Shown: positions 1 through 6,671 of the stretch, in pieces
Layout of the letters: the number at the start of each line of letters is the position of its first letter
Position numbering within the stretch: position 1 is the stretch's first letter
Assembly: GCF_937976295.1 (NCBI RefSeq)
Contig: NZ_CALJRY010000184.1
Span: 1-15,763, forward strand
DNA length: 15,763 nt
Reading direction: 5' to 3'
From: an uncultured Rothia sp.
GTDB taxonomy: Bacteria > Actinomycetota > Actinomycetes > Actinomycetales > Micrococcaceae
Notes under the pieces: model-generated
Seen by the model: only the letters and a program-made list of their open reading frames with translations
What the model was told of the DNA's origin: nothing
Database searches by the model: none
Translations under genes and position numbers: made by a program

Positions 1-1540
<1,540 letters not shown>

Positions 1541-1548
1541 AGTTACCT

Positions 1549-1554
1549 ATTTTA
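1549..1554 (-). promoter_or_regulatory. Candidate -10 box of ettA, implying a nearly leaderless mRNA
   Basis: On the minus strand TAAAAT lies 8 bases before the ettA ATG, so a start about 7 bases downstream of it would fall at or next to the initiation codon. I see no good -35 at 16-18 bp, and only a short AGG before the ATG. Leaderless mRNAs are common in actinobacteria; that this is one is inference. Confidence 0.35.
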
Positions 1555-1632
1555 GCGTGGATTCGGCTGAGGGTACGAGAGTTTTGGGGTGCACGCTATG
1601 CGGAGTACCGAGCGGGTATTAGACTCGAAGCT

Positions 1633-2049
1633 ATGAGCACAAACCCCTCCCCCAAACTTCTGCAACCCGAGGACCTCGAACGCACCGTTGACCGCCTCGC
1701 GCTCGCCATGCCGCTGGCGACGCGCGATCAGCCGTTCGGGCCCGAGCACACGGCGTACCGGGTGGGCGGCAAGATATTCGCCATGTACACGGAGGGCATC
1801 GGCTACCCCATCGTGAACCTCAAAACCGACCCGGAAGAATCAGAGGTGCTGCGGCGCATCTACCCGAGCATCATTCCGGCGTGGCATATGAATAAGCGAC
1901 ACTGGATTTCTGTAGGCGCCGGCGAGGGCGTAACCGAGCAGGTTCTAGAGGAGCTGATGGAGGATGCGTACCTGCGCGTCATGTACTCGCTACCCAAGGC
2001 GAAGCGGCCCATCGAGTTCCGCGAGCGCCCGGTACCCGAGAAACACTAG
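1633..2049 (+). CDS. MmcQ/YjbR family protein (CyaY-like fold)
   Basis: 138-residue cytosolic protein with no signal peptide or membrane segment. The HMNKRHWISV stretch (about residues 84-93), preceded by a gapped PSIIPAW and followed by VTEQVLEELMEDAYLRVMYSLPK, is the pattern of the MmcQ/YjbR family: a central Lys-x-His-Trp-like strand, then a C-terminal helix ending in a Leu-Pro-Lys turn. The family is often labelled DNA-binding, but its biochemical role is not established. It is transcribed divergently from ettA across a 92-bp gap. The start follows GAAG at a short distance, a weak ribosome site. The 3' end is unusual: the last 15 bases, including the TAG stop, are tandemly duplicated. Codon use resembles the neighbours, so it looks native. 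Confidence 0.82.
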   Translation: MSTNPSPKLLQPEDLERTVDRLALAMPLATRDQPFGPEHTAYRVGGKIFAMYTEGIGYPIVNLKTDPEESEVLRRIYPSIIPAWHMNKRHWISVGAGEGVTEQVLEELMEDAYLRVMYSLPKAKRPIEFRERPVPEKH

Positions 2050-2064
2050 CCCGAGAAACACTAG
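2035..2064 (+). repeat. Perfect 15-bp tandem duplication over the mmcQ stop codon
   Basis: The unit CCCGAGAAACACTAG occurs at 2035-2049 and again at 2050-2064, and a degenerate third copy (GCCGAAAAGCACT) follows at 2065-2077. The first copy encodes the last codons and stop of the YjbR-like gene; the second repeats the stop in frame. Confidence 0.9.
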
Positions 2065-2157
2065 GCCGAAAAGCACTGGGGAGAGACACCGGGGAAAGAT
2101 AGAGTCCGAGCCCGGGGGCGAAGTCCGGGGCGAACGAAAAGCGGTCTTAAACAGCGG

Positions 2158-2203
2158 AGCGGGCGAGCACCGGTCCGGACCACCGGCTTGCTCACCCGCT
2201 TTG
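2158..2203 (+). terminator. Strong hairpin downstream of the YjbR-like gene
   Basis: Arms 2158-2174 and 2182-2200 (AGCGGGCGAGC-ACCGGT against ACCGGC-TTGCTCACCCGCT) pair with a small bulge and one G-T/mismatch around a 7-base loop. Only TTT follows, so it may be a weak intrinsic or Rho-assisted terminator, and it could act on either strand. Confidence 0.5.
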
Positions 2204-2215
2204 CAAAGCACATTC

Positions 2216-2596
2216 CTATCCGCGACGGGGTAGGTCATCAACCACGATGAACGCTCGAACCACCAAGCTCCCATCCCACATGTTGCGGGGTTCCGTACCA
2301 TGCACCACTTGTGTGAATACGTGATAGTTGAGTCGGCTCCCTTGCCAGACCTCCTATGCAGAGGAGGCGCTCACATGGGTGCACTGAATATTTCCCTTGA
2401 GTGACTCAGCTACGTCATGCGATGTAGCCGAGAGGGGATCGCTGTCTTCGCCCGAACTACCGGCACGGACGAATGTGTGCTCTCGGGAATAATAATAACC
2501 TTTTTGCATTAAAGTGTCACTTTCTGCTTGAGGTATTCCGCAAGCACTTATTGAGCATATTTCAGGTGTTTTGTAGCACTGAACCCACATATCCAA
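2216..2596 (-). pseudogene. Possible decayed open frame with an internal amber stop
   Basis: From a TTG at 2596 this minus-strand frame runs 80 codons to a TAG at 2354-2356 and then, in the same frame, 45 further codons to a TAG at 2216-2218. The second part reads like ordinary protein (for example NMWDGSLVVRAFIVVDDLPRRG split as NMWDGSLVVRAF then IVVDDLPRRG). There is no clear ribosome site, third-position GC is lower than in neighbouring genes, and I recognise no family. It may be a gene remnant or chance; low confidence. Confidence 0.18.
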
Positions 2597-2639
2597 TTAG
2601 GGCAAAACGCCCGTGGGATTTAACCCCCGGAAAATCAAG

Positions 2640-2728
2640 GAGGGGCCGCCCTAAACCTTCCTTATATCGCCTCCACATGGGCTAATACCCACTTAAAGCA
2701 ATATGTAGAAAAGTTAGTGCGGCCCCTC
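2640..2728. repeat. Perfect 10-bp inverted repeat enclosing about 69 bases
   Basis: GAGGGGCCGC (2640-2649) and GCGGCCCCTC (2719-2728) are exact reverse complements. The interior contains a smaller TGGG/CCCA stem near 2679-2692. It could close a folded RNA or be a remnant of a small repeat element; nothing else identifies it. Confidence 0.55.
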
Positions 2729-2735
2729 ATTATTT

Positions 2736-2788
2736 GAAATAAAAATAGGATAAACCCCTCATCAGGGCGATTATCTGTGGGGTTATCT
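2736..2788 (-). terminator. Intrinsic terminator of the ABM-domain gene
   Basis: On the minus strand, stem GATAACCCC (2787-2779) pairs with GGGGTTTATC (2758-2749) with one bulged base. A U-rich run (CCTATTTTTATTTC, 2748-2735 region) follows. It lies about 60 bp past the stop codon of the ABM-domain gene. Confidence 0.6.
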
Positions 2789-2811
2789 GGGATTTATCTG
2801 GAGTTTATCCA
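2771..2811. repeat. Four TTATC repeats spaced 11-12 bp
   Basis: TTATC begins at 2771, 2783, 2794 and 2805. The first three read TTATCTG, and the last reads TTATCCATA, one base from the DnaA-box consensus TTATCCACA. The spacing is about one DNA helical turn. One copy is shared with the terminator stem. Confidence 0.6.
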
Positions 2812-2848
2812 TAGTTCCCCGGATCGACCCGGTGCTCAGGGCGACCCG

Positions 2849-3136
2849 TTACTCGCTGAACTCCACCTTCTCGAAGCTCATGGTGCCATCAGCGTGAGAG
2901 ACAACAGTATTCGGGTCACGCTCACGACGAGCCGCCGCGTACGCATCATGGCTTGCCTCATCAGCCCAGCGGGTCACCACGAAGTAGTCGCCGCCCTCAT
3001 CCAGGGGGCGCCAGAGCTCAAAACCCTCAAAGCCGGGGAAAGAGTCAGCAATGTGGCGGGCAGCGGCAAAGCGCTTCTCCAGCTCATCACGATTGTCGCC
3101 AACGACAGTCAAACGGTGAACCTTAACAACGGACAT
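2849..3136 (-). CDS. ABM-domain protein, MhuD-like (heme-degradation family relative)
   Basis: 95-residue cytosolic protein of the antibiotic-biosynthesis-monooxygenase-like (dimeric ferredoxin-like) fold. It aligns without gaps from residue 1 to about 66 with Mycobacterium MhuD as I recall it. Shared stretches include ELEKRFA (18-24), PGF-GF (34-39), RP (43-44) and YFVVT-W (51-57). MhuD cleaves heme using Asn7, Trp66 and His75; here those positions are His7, Tyr66 and Pro75, with His81 the nearest later histidine. The fold assignment is firm, but heme oxygenase activity is doubtful. The ATG at 3136 has a strong ribosome site, AGAAGGAGG, about 5 bases upstream. It is a single gene, isolated from trmD by a terminator, and has its own terminator downstream. 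Alternative: a generic ABM-fold monooxygenase or detoxifying protein. Confidence 0.8.
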   Translation of the reverse strand: MSVVKVHRLTVVGDNRDELEKRFAAARHIADSFPGFEGFELWRPLDEGGDYFVVTRWADEASHDAYAAARRERDPNTVVSHADGTMSFEKVEFSE

Positions 3137-3160
3137 GTGTCCTCCTTCTGTTGAGTACGT

Positions 3161-3226
3161 GCTTTCAACGATGAAAGCGGGTTACGACCTCGCACCAGCT
3201 ATAGGCAGGCTATATTCTGAGCGAGG
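3161..3226 (-). promoter_or_regulatory. Leader and promoter region of the ABM-domain gene with two inverted repeats
   Basis: GCTTTC/GAAAGC (3161-3166 and 3173-3178) forms a short palindrome 25-42 bases upstream of the start. CCTCGC/GCGAGG (3188-3193 and 3221-3226) flanks an AT-rich core with two TATAG hexamers, which are candidate -10 boxes. No good -35 is visible. This may be the control region; low confidence. Confidence 0.3.
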
Positions 3227-3251
3227 ACAACCTCAGCATAACGGTTCACGG

Positions 3252-3303
3252 GCACAAAAAATAGGGGTTAGCGCCAACTAACAGTTATATGACGCTAACC
3301 CCC
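3252..3303 (-). terminator. Intrinsic terminator of the rimM-trmD transcript
   Basis: A perfect 10-bp stem, GGGGTTAGCG with CGCTAACCCC (plus-strand arms 3264-3273 and 3293-3302), has a 19-base loop. On the minus strand it is followed by TATTTTTTG. It lies about 55 bp after the trmD stop, so the operon ends here and no rplS follows. Confidence 0.85.
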
Positions 3304-3356
3304 ATTCAGAGGATCACGAGGCACTCGCGAGCACCTGTTCGCGGCTGAGGAGAGGC

Positions 3357-4286
3357 TCAGGAATCCGACCGAGCCTGCACAGCATCAGGCTGTACTGCCT
3401 CATGTGGTGCGGTATCTGCCTGAGCCGCGCTATCAGCCTGCGGTGTGGGGTTCTTCTTCGCCTTCTTCTGAGCCGCCTTCGCGGGGTTCGCAAAATGCAC
3501 CCCGCGCTCAGCCAAGAAACGGCGGTCCTTCTTATCCCACTGCTCCACCGGGTACGCCTCCAACAGATCCGGGCGGCGCTCCAGGGTACGCTCAATCTGA
3601 CGGTCACGACGCCAACGCGCAATCGCACCGTGATTACCCGACAGCAGCACCTCCGGAACCTCACGATCACGCCACACGGCGGGCTTCGTGTACACCGGAT
3701 ATTCCAGCAGACCGCCCGTATGCGACTCCTCCTCCAGGGAGGCGGGGTTACCCATCGCGCCCGGAATCAGGCGGGTGATAGCCTCAATCATTGCCATGAC
3801 CGCAACCTCACCACCGTAGAGCACATAGTCGCCCAGGGACACGGGCATCACGCGGAAGCTCTCCTGCGCCCAGTCCAGCACACGCTCGTCAATGCCCTCG
3901 TAGCGCGCCGGGGCGAAGACAATATGCTTCTCCTCCGCCAGCTCGTACGCCATCGCCTGATCGAAAACGGCACCCGCCGGGGACGGGACAATCAGCAGCG
4001 GGCGGGTATCAGCCTCAGCGGCATCAGAGTTCTCACCTTCAACAGCCTTCAGCGGGGAGGCGGCAAGCACCTCATCCAGCGCCAAGCCCCACGGCTCCGC
4101 CTTCATCACCATGCCCGCGCCACCGCCGTACGGAGTGTCATCCACCGTGCGGTGACGGTCAAACGTGTACTCACGCAAATCGTGCAGGTGCAGGTCCACC
4201 AGGCCCTTCTCACGCGCCTTACCCAGCAGGGACAGCTTCAGCGGCTCCAGGTACTCGGGGAAAATCGTGACCACATCGTAGCGCAC
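3357..4286 (-). CDS. trmD: TrmD, tRNA (guanine-37-N1)-methyltransferase
   Basis: Methylates G37 next to the anticodon of tRNAs reading CNN codons, using S-adenosylmethionine, and so prevents +1 frameshifting. It acts as a SPOUT-class dimer with a trefoil knot. Visible landmarks are MRYDVVTIFPEYL at the N-terminus, TPYGGGAGMVMKAEP (51-65), the knot segment SLGDYVLYGGE (150-160), the GAMGN loop (176-180) and HTGGLLEYPVYT (189-200). At 309 aa it is longer than the usual 230-260. There is an acidic insertion at about 78-96 and a Lys/Ala/Gln-rich tail after about residue 268; both look disordered and dispensable. The start is GTG at 4286, three bases after the rimM stop, with GGGGGAG in the rimM tail as ribosome site. 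This points to co-transcription and probably coupled translation with rimM. Confidence 0.97.
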   Translation of the reverse strand: MRYDVVTIFPEYLEPLKLSLLGKAREKGLVDLHLHDLREYTFDRHRTVDDTPYGGGAGMVMKAEPWGLALDEVLAASPLKAVEGENSDAAEADTRPLLIVPSPAGAVFDQAMAYELAEEKHIVFAPARYEGIDERVLDWAQESFRVMPVSLGDYVLYGGEVAVMAMIEAITRLIPGAMGNPASLEEESHTGGLLEYPVYTKPAVWRDREVPEVLLSGNHGAIARWRRDRQIERTLERRPDLLEAYPVEQWDKKDRRFLAERGVHFANPAKAAQKKAKKNPTPQADSAAQADTAPHEAVQPDAVQARSDS

Positions 4287-4289
4287 GGA

Positions 4290-4964
4290 CTACTCCCCCG
4301 CCTGCTCAGTCGCCTGCTCGGTCGCCTGCGCAGAATCCTTCTCAGCGTCCTCGACCAGGTCAATCAAACCCGCCGGAGGGGTCAGCAGCACAAAGCCGGG
4401 CTCATCCTCGGTCGAAGGAACCACCTCAGGCACAATCTCCTCAACAAAAGGAATCATGATCTCTTCACCCGCACCGGATGCAAGACGCGGCGAACGAGCC
4501 AGCTTAATCAGCAGCAAATCCTGAACCGGCATGGTCTGCAGACCGGTCACCTTACCCAACGGCTTACCCACGGTCGGGTTATCCACGGGGCTCTCACCCT
4601 CGGGAACATCCGCCAGCAGGTACACGGGCAGGTTCACCAGCTCCTGCTCGTAGAAGCCCTCCTCATCGCCCTCATCCTCGGGAACCTCGTAGACCAGGCG
4701 GCTGCCGCGCAGCTCCTCAGCCTGATTGCGGGTAGTCACCTCATCAAAACGGACCACCAGAATCTTCTTGTTCCAGCGGGCACCGGCAACCGTCAGCTCA
4801 CCGGTGGGCGCCACCGAAGCGGCAGCAGAGCCGGGCTTGAAATTCTCGATACCGAGCACCTCACCGCGGGCAAAACGCTCCTGCGGGGCATCAGTAAAGA
4901 GCTGAACCGTCACCTCACCACGAATACCGTGAGGCTTACCGATACGAGCCACCACAACCTGCAT
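4290..4964 (-). CDS. rimM: RimM, 16S rRNA processing / 30S maturation factor
   Basis: Assembly factor that binds S19 and helps mature the 30S head. The N-terminal domain carries the diagnostic VVVARIGKPHGIRGEV (3-18) and LFTD (22-25); the PRC-barrel-like C-terminal part shows LGKVTGLQTMPVQDLLLIK (136-154) and IPFVEEIVPEV (171-181). 224 aa against the usual 165-185; the extra length is an acidic insert near 95-130 and a tail ending in a thrice-repeated 12-bp unit (ATEQ). I chose the ATG at 4964, preceded by GGAGG seven bases upstream; a longer frame reaching 5084 would add 40 residues absent from the family. trmD follows after 3 bp. It probably has its own promoter, since a strong hairpin separates it from khpA. 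Confidence 0.95.
   Translation of the reverse strand: MQVVVARIGKPHGIRGEVTVQLFTDAPQERFARGEVLGIENFKPGSAAASVAPTGELTVAGARWNKKILVVRFDEVTTRNQAEELRGSRLVYEVPEDEGDEEGFYEQELVNLPVYLLADVPEGESPVDNPTVGKPLGKVTGLQTMPVQDLLLIKLARSPRLASGAGEEIMIPFVEEIVPEVVPSTEDEPGFVLLTPPAGLIDLVEDAEKDSAQATEQATEQAGE
4301..4336. repeat. Three 12-bp tandem repeats at the rimM 3' end
   Basis: CCTGCTCAGTCG, CCTGCTCGGTCG and CCTGCGCAGAAT lie in direct succession. They encode the Ala-Thr-Glu-Gln repeats of the RimM tail and are in frame. Confidence 0.75.
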
Positions 4965-4997
4965 AATTTTCCTCCGCTGGGTACAAGTCGAACCTAC

Positions 4998-5015
4998 GCC
5001 GTGCACGTGCACGGC
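4998..5015. promoter_or_regulatory. Perfect 18-bp palindrome in the rimM leader
   Basis: GCCGTGCACGTGCACGGC is identical to its reverse complement over all 18 bases. It lies 34 bases upstream of the rimM ATG, immediately downstream of the inferred transcription start. It could be an operator or a loopless cruciform or hairpin in the leader. Confidence 0.7.
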
Positions 5016-5022
5016 TCCCACT

Positions 5023-5028
5023 ATTCTA
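5023..5028 (-). promoter_or_regulatory. Candidate -10 box of the rimM-trmD operon
   Basis: On the minus strand TAGAAT (one mismatch to TATAAT) lies 58 bases before the rimM ATG and downstream of the khpA hairpin. A weak -35 (TGCGCC) is 16 bp upstream. It places the start near 5016, at the edge of the palindrome. Confidence 0.4.
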
Positions 5029-5101
5029 CCGGGCACTAGGGACGGGCGCATTCTGCCGCCCGCACTACCACCCCGCGCTACCACCGAGACCCGGGTACGC
5101 G

Positions 5102-5143
5102 AAAGCCCCCGCCTTCCGGAAAAATTCCGGGAGCGGGGGCTTC
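5102..5143 (-). terminator. Long GC hairpin between khpA and rimM
   Basis: AAGCCCCCGC with GCGGGGGCTT, extended inwards by TTCCGGAA-type pairing, gives about 17 bp around a short A-rich loop, 15 bp past the khpA stop. Only CTTTC follows on the minus strand, so termination may be partial. It would separate or attenuate rpsP-khpA from rimM-trmD. Confidence 0.7.
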
Positions 5144-5156
5144 AAGCGTTAACGAG

Positions 5157-5402
5157 CTAGCGTCGCTTTTTGTCGGTGTCGATAATGTCGATACGCATCG
5201 GCTCGCCATCAGAAATAGCGTCCATCACCAGACGGATGCTCTTGGCGGTACGACCGGACCGGCCAATGACTCGGCCCAGGTCATCCGGATGCACGCGAAC
5301 CTCAAGGGTTTCACGGTGACGCTGAGTGCGCAGGCGCACCTTCACGTCCTCCGGACGATCGACAATCCCTCGAACCAGGTGTTCGAGTGCGTCAGCCAAC
5401 AT
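5157..5402 (-). CDS. khpA: KhpA, KH-domain RNA-binding protein
   Basis: Small RNA chaperone-like protein that in Gram-positives pairs with KhpB/Jag and binds many RNAs. The 81 residues are essentially one type-II KH domain: the GxxG loop is G47-R-S-G50 within VIGRSGRTAKSIR, preceded by the strand LEVRVHPDDLG and followed by the helix and strand to IDIIDTDKKRR. The length matches the family (75-85 aa). The ATG at 5402 lies two bases after the rpsP stop, so the two genes are tightly coupled, as in most actinobacteria and firmicutes. A hairpin follows the stop. Confidence 0.94.
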   Translation of the reverse strand: MLADALEHLVRGIVDRPEDVKVRLRTQRHRETLEVRVHPDDLGRVIGRSGRTAKSIRLVMDAISDGEPMRIDIIDTDKKRR

Positions 5403-5404
5403 GA

Positions 5405-5827
5405 TTACTCAGCTGCTTCCTCAGCCTCAGCCTCGGGAGCTGCTTCCTCAGCAGCCTCTTCAGCCTTCTCAGCCTTGGGGGTGATAGCCTCGGGCAGGAT
5501 CACGGAACCCTTCTCGGGAACAACGAACTCGGCCTTAGCCTCGACGGGCAGAACCTTGGACTCTGCCTTCTCGCCCTTGAATGCAGCCCAGTCGCCCGAG
5601 AGCTTCAGCAGAGCCAGAACCTGCTCGGTCGGCTGTGCGCCGACGGAGAGCCAGTACTGAGCACGCTCAGAGTTGATCTCGATACGCGAGGGGTGCTCGG
5701 TCGGGTGGTAAATACCAATCTCTTCGATGGTCTTACCGTCGCGCTTGACGCGCGAATCAGCGATCACGATGCGGTAACGAGGATCGCGGATCTTACCCAT
5801 ACGCTTGAGACGAATCTTAACAGCCAC
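5405..5827 (-). CDS. rpsP: Ribosomal protein S16
   Basis: Component of the 30S body, needed for 16S rRNA folding. The first 80 residues are canonical: AVKIRLKRMGKIRDPRYRIV, IADSRVKRDGKTIEEIG and YHP. After about residue 85 comes a low-complexity Ala/Glu tail (EKAEEAAEEAAPEAEAE), giving 140 aa against about 80-90 in E. coli; such tails are usual in actinobacterial S16. I chose the GTG at 5827, which yields the family N-terminus and has CAGGAG 11 bases upstream; an upstream in-frame start would add 14 residues with no counterpart. First gene of rpsP-khpA. Confidence 0.96.
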   Translation of the reverse strand: MAVKIRLKRMGKIRDPRYRIVIADSRVKRDGKTIEEIGIYHPTEHPSRIEINSERAQYWLSVGAQPTEQVLALLKLSGDWAAFKGEKAESKVLPVEAKAEFVVPEKGSVILPEAITPKAEKAEEAAEEAAPEAEAEEAAE

Positions 5828-6170
5828 TTTAGTGGTTACTCCTGTTTCATAATTTGGTGCGAGGCACACGGTTCAGCACCCGTGGGGCGGGCCATTCACG
5901 GCGCCTCTATGGACACAACGGCGCGCGAAGAGAGGGGTCGCGCGTCGCCGGGTACTCAGCTAGGGTATCAGAGCCCAAGATTTTAAGCTAGCGACACGGA
6001 AAAATAATTGCCCAAGGCACCGAATATCACTTTTAAACGGCGTTCTGTGCTCCGTGATACGCCTGTGATGCACACCTGATGTGCCCGGTCACTAGGCCGC
6101 TACTCGGCTCAGATAGCTACACCCGGCAAACCACAGCATAGCGCAGCGTAACCGCCGCCAGTCGAGATTG
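5828..6170. other. Leader and promoter region of rpsP and 3' flank of the NUDIX gene
   Basis: 343 bp with no gene. A TAAAAT hexamer on the minus strand (5980-5985) is the best -10 candidate, giving a leader of about 145 bases. Within that leader CGCGCGA/TCGCGCG (5922-5928 and 5938-5944) forms a perfect 7-bp stem. Closer to the NUDIX stop there are only weak stems (GCACA/TGTGC near 6072; GGCGT/ACGCC at 6040-6064), and I see no clear intrinsic terminator. Confidence 0.4.
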
Positions 6171-6659
6171 TTAGGAGTCGAGGTTGCTCAGCTCCAGAGT
6201 CTCCCCCGTCTCCAGGGCGCGGTAGCACTCGCGCAGACGCTCCACCATCGACGGGCGCACGTAGCCGTCCAGGTTCTCCGGAGCAACCCACTCATAGGTC
6301 ACCAGCTCAGCATCCTGCAGGGTAATCTTCGTATCCGCCGCAATCACGCCGCCGTCATACATGTAGTAGGTCGAATCGCCCCACACGCCCAACGCCAGAC
6401 CGTGGAAAATCAGTAGCACGCGACCCAGCTTCACATCCAGGCCCAGCTCCTCCACAATCTCACGCTCACAACCGGGCTTGGGCGCCTCGCCAGCCTCCAC
6501 GGTACCGCCGGGAAGAATCCAGCCGTCCTTATAGTTCGGCTTCACCAGCAGCATCTCGCCGCGCTCATTACGAATCAGCGCGCCCGCCGCCAAACGGCGC
6601 GTGGGCAAGGTCGCGATAAAAGCCTTCAGCTCTTCATCACTCAGATAGGAATCCTTCAT
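6171..6659 (-). CDS. NUDIX hydrolase
   Basis: Cytosolic pyrophosphohydrolase acting on nucleoside diphosphates linked to another moiety, with Mg2+. The 162 residues contain a complete Nudix box: G52-x5-E58-x7-R66-E67-I68-x-E70-E71-x-G73-L74. It follows the typical DGWILPGG approach. The N-terminal helix (residues 1-20) and the C-terminal region after 140 are not diagnostic, so the substrate cannot be named. The ATG at 6659 has AAAGGAAG just upstream and sits 12 bp after the stop of the 914-aa gene, so the two are very probably co-transcribed. The pair lies between ffh and rpsP. Its job may relate to RNA or nucleotide metabolism, but that is only guilt by association. Confidence 0.92.
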   Translation of the reverse strand: MKDSYLSDEELKAFIATLPTRRLAAGALIRNERGEMLLVKPNYKDGWILPGGTVEAGEAPKPGCEREIVEELGLDVKLGRVLLIFHGLALGVWGDSTYYMYDGGVIAADTKITLQDAELVTYEWVAPENLDGYVRPSMVERLRECYRALETGETLELSNLDS

Positions 6660-6671
6660 GGCTTCTTTCCT

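Larger units (their letters stand above)
2050..2848. other. About 800 bp without a convincing gene, rich in inverted repeats
   Basis: This AT-richer stretch between a plus-strand and a minus-strand gene holds these structures. A hairpin lies at 2158-2200. A CCTCCT/AGGAGG stem is near 2350-2370, and a GCTACGTC/GATGTAGC stem with a 4-base loop is near 2410-2430. A stacked pair of stems lies at 2584-2617: CCCAC with GTGGG enclosing GGGC-AAAAC-GCCC. A perfect 10-bp inverted repeat joins 2640-2649 and 2719-2728. The terminator and TTATC repeats of the ABM-domain gene are at 2736-2811. Short open frames here lack ribosome sites and recognisable domains. Confidence 0.6.

Noticed and set aside
2473..2685. 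Plus-strand 70-codon frame
   Set aside because: No ribosome site or domain; runs through the stem-forming region.
2771..2811. Replication origin suggested by DnaA-like repeats
   Set aside because: Only the last copy resembles a DnaA box, and no dnaA, dnaN or gyrase genes are present.
3402..5039. Plus-strand open frame of 545 codons
   Set aside because: Antisense to trmD and rimM; its composition is Arg/Leu/His-rich as expected of a shadow, with no domain.
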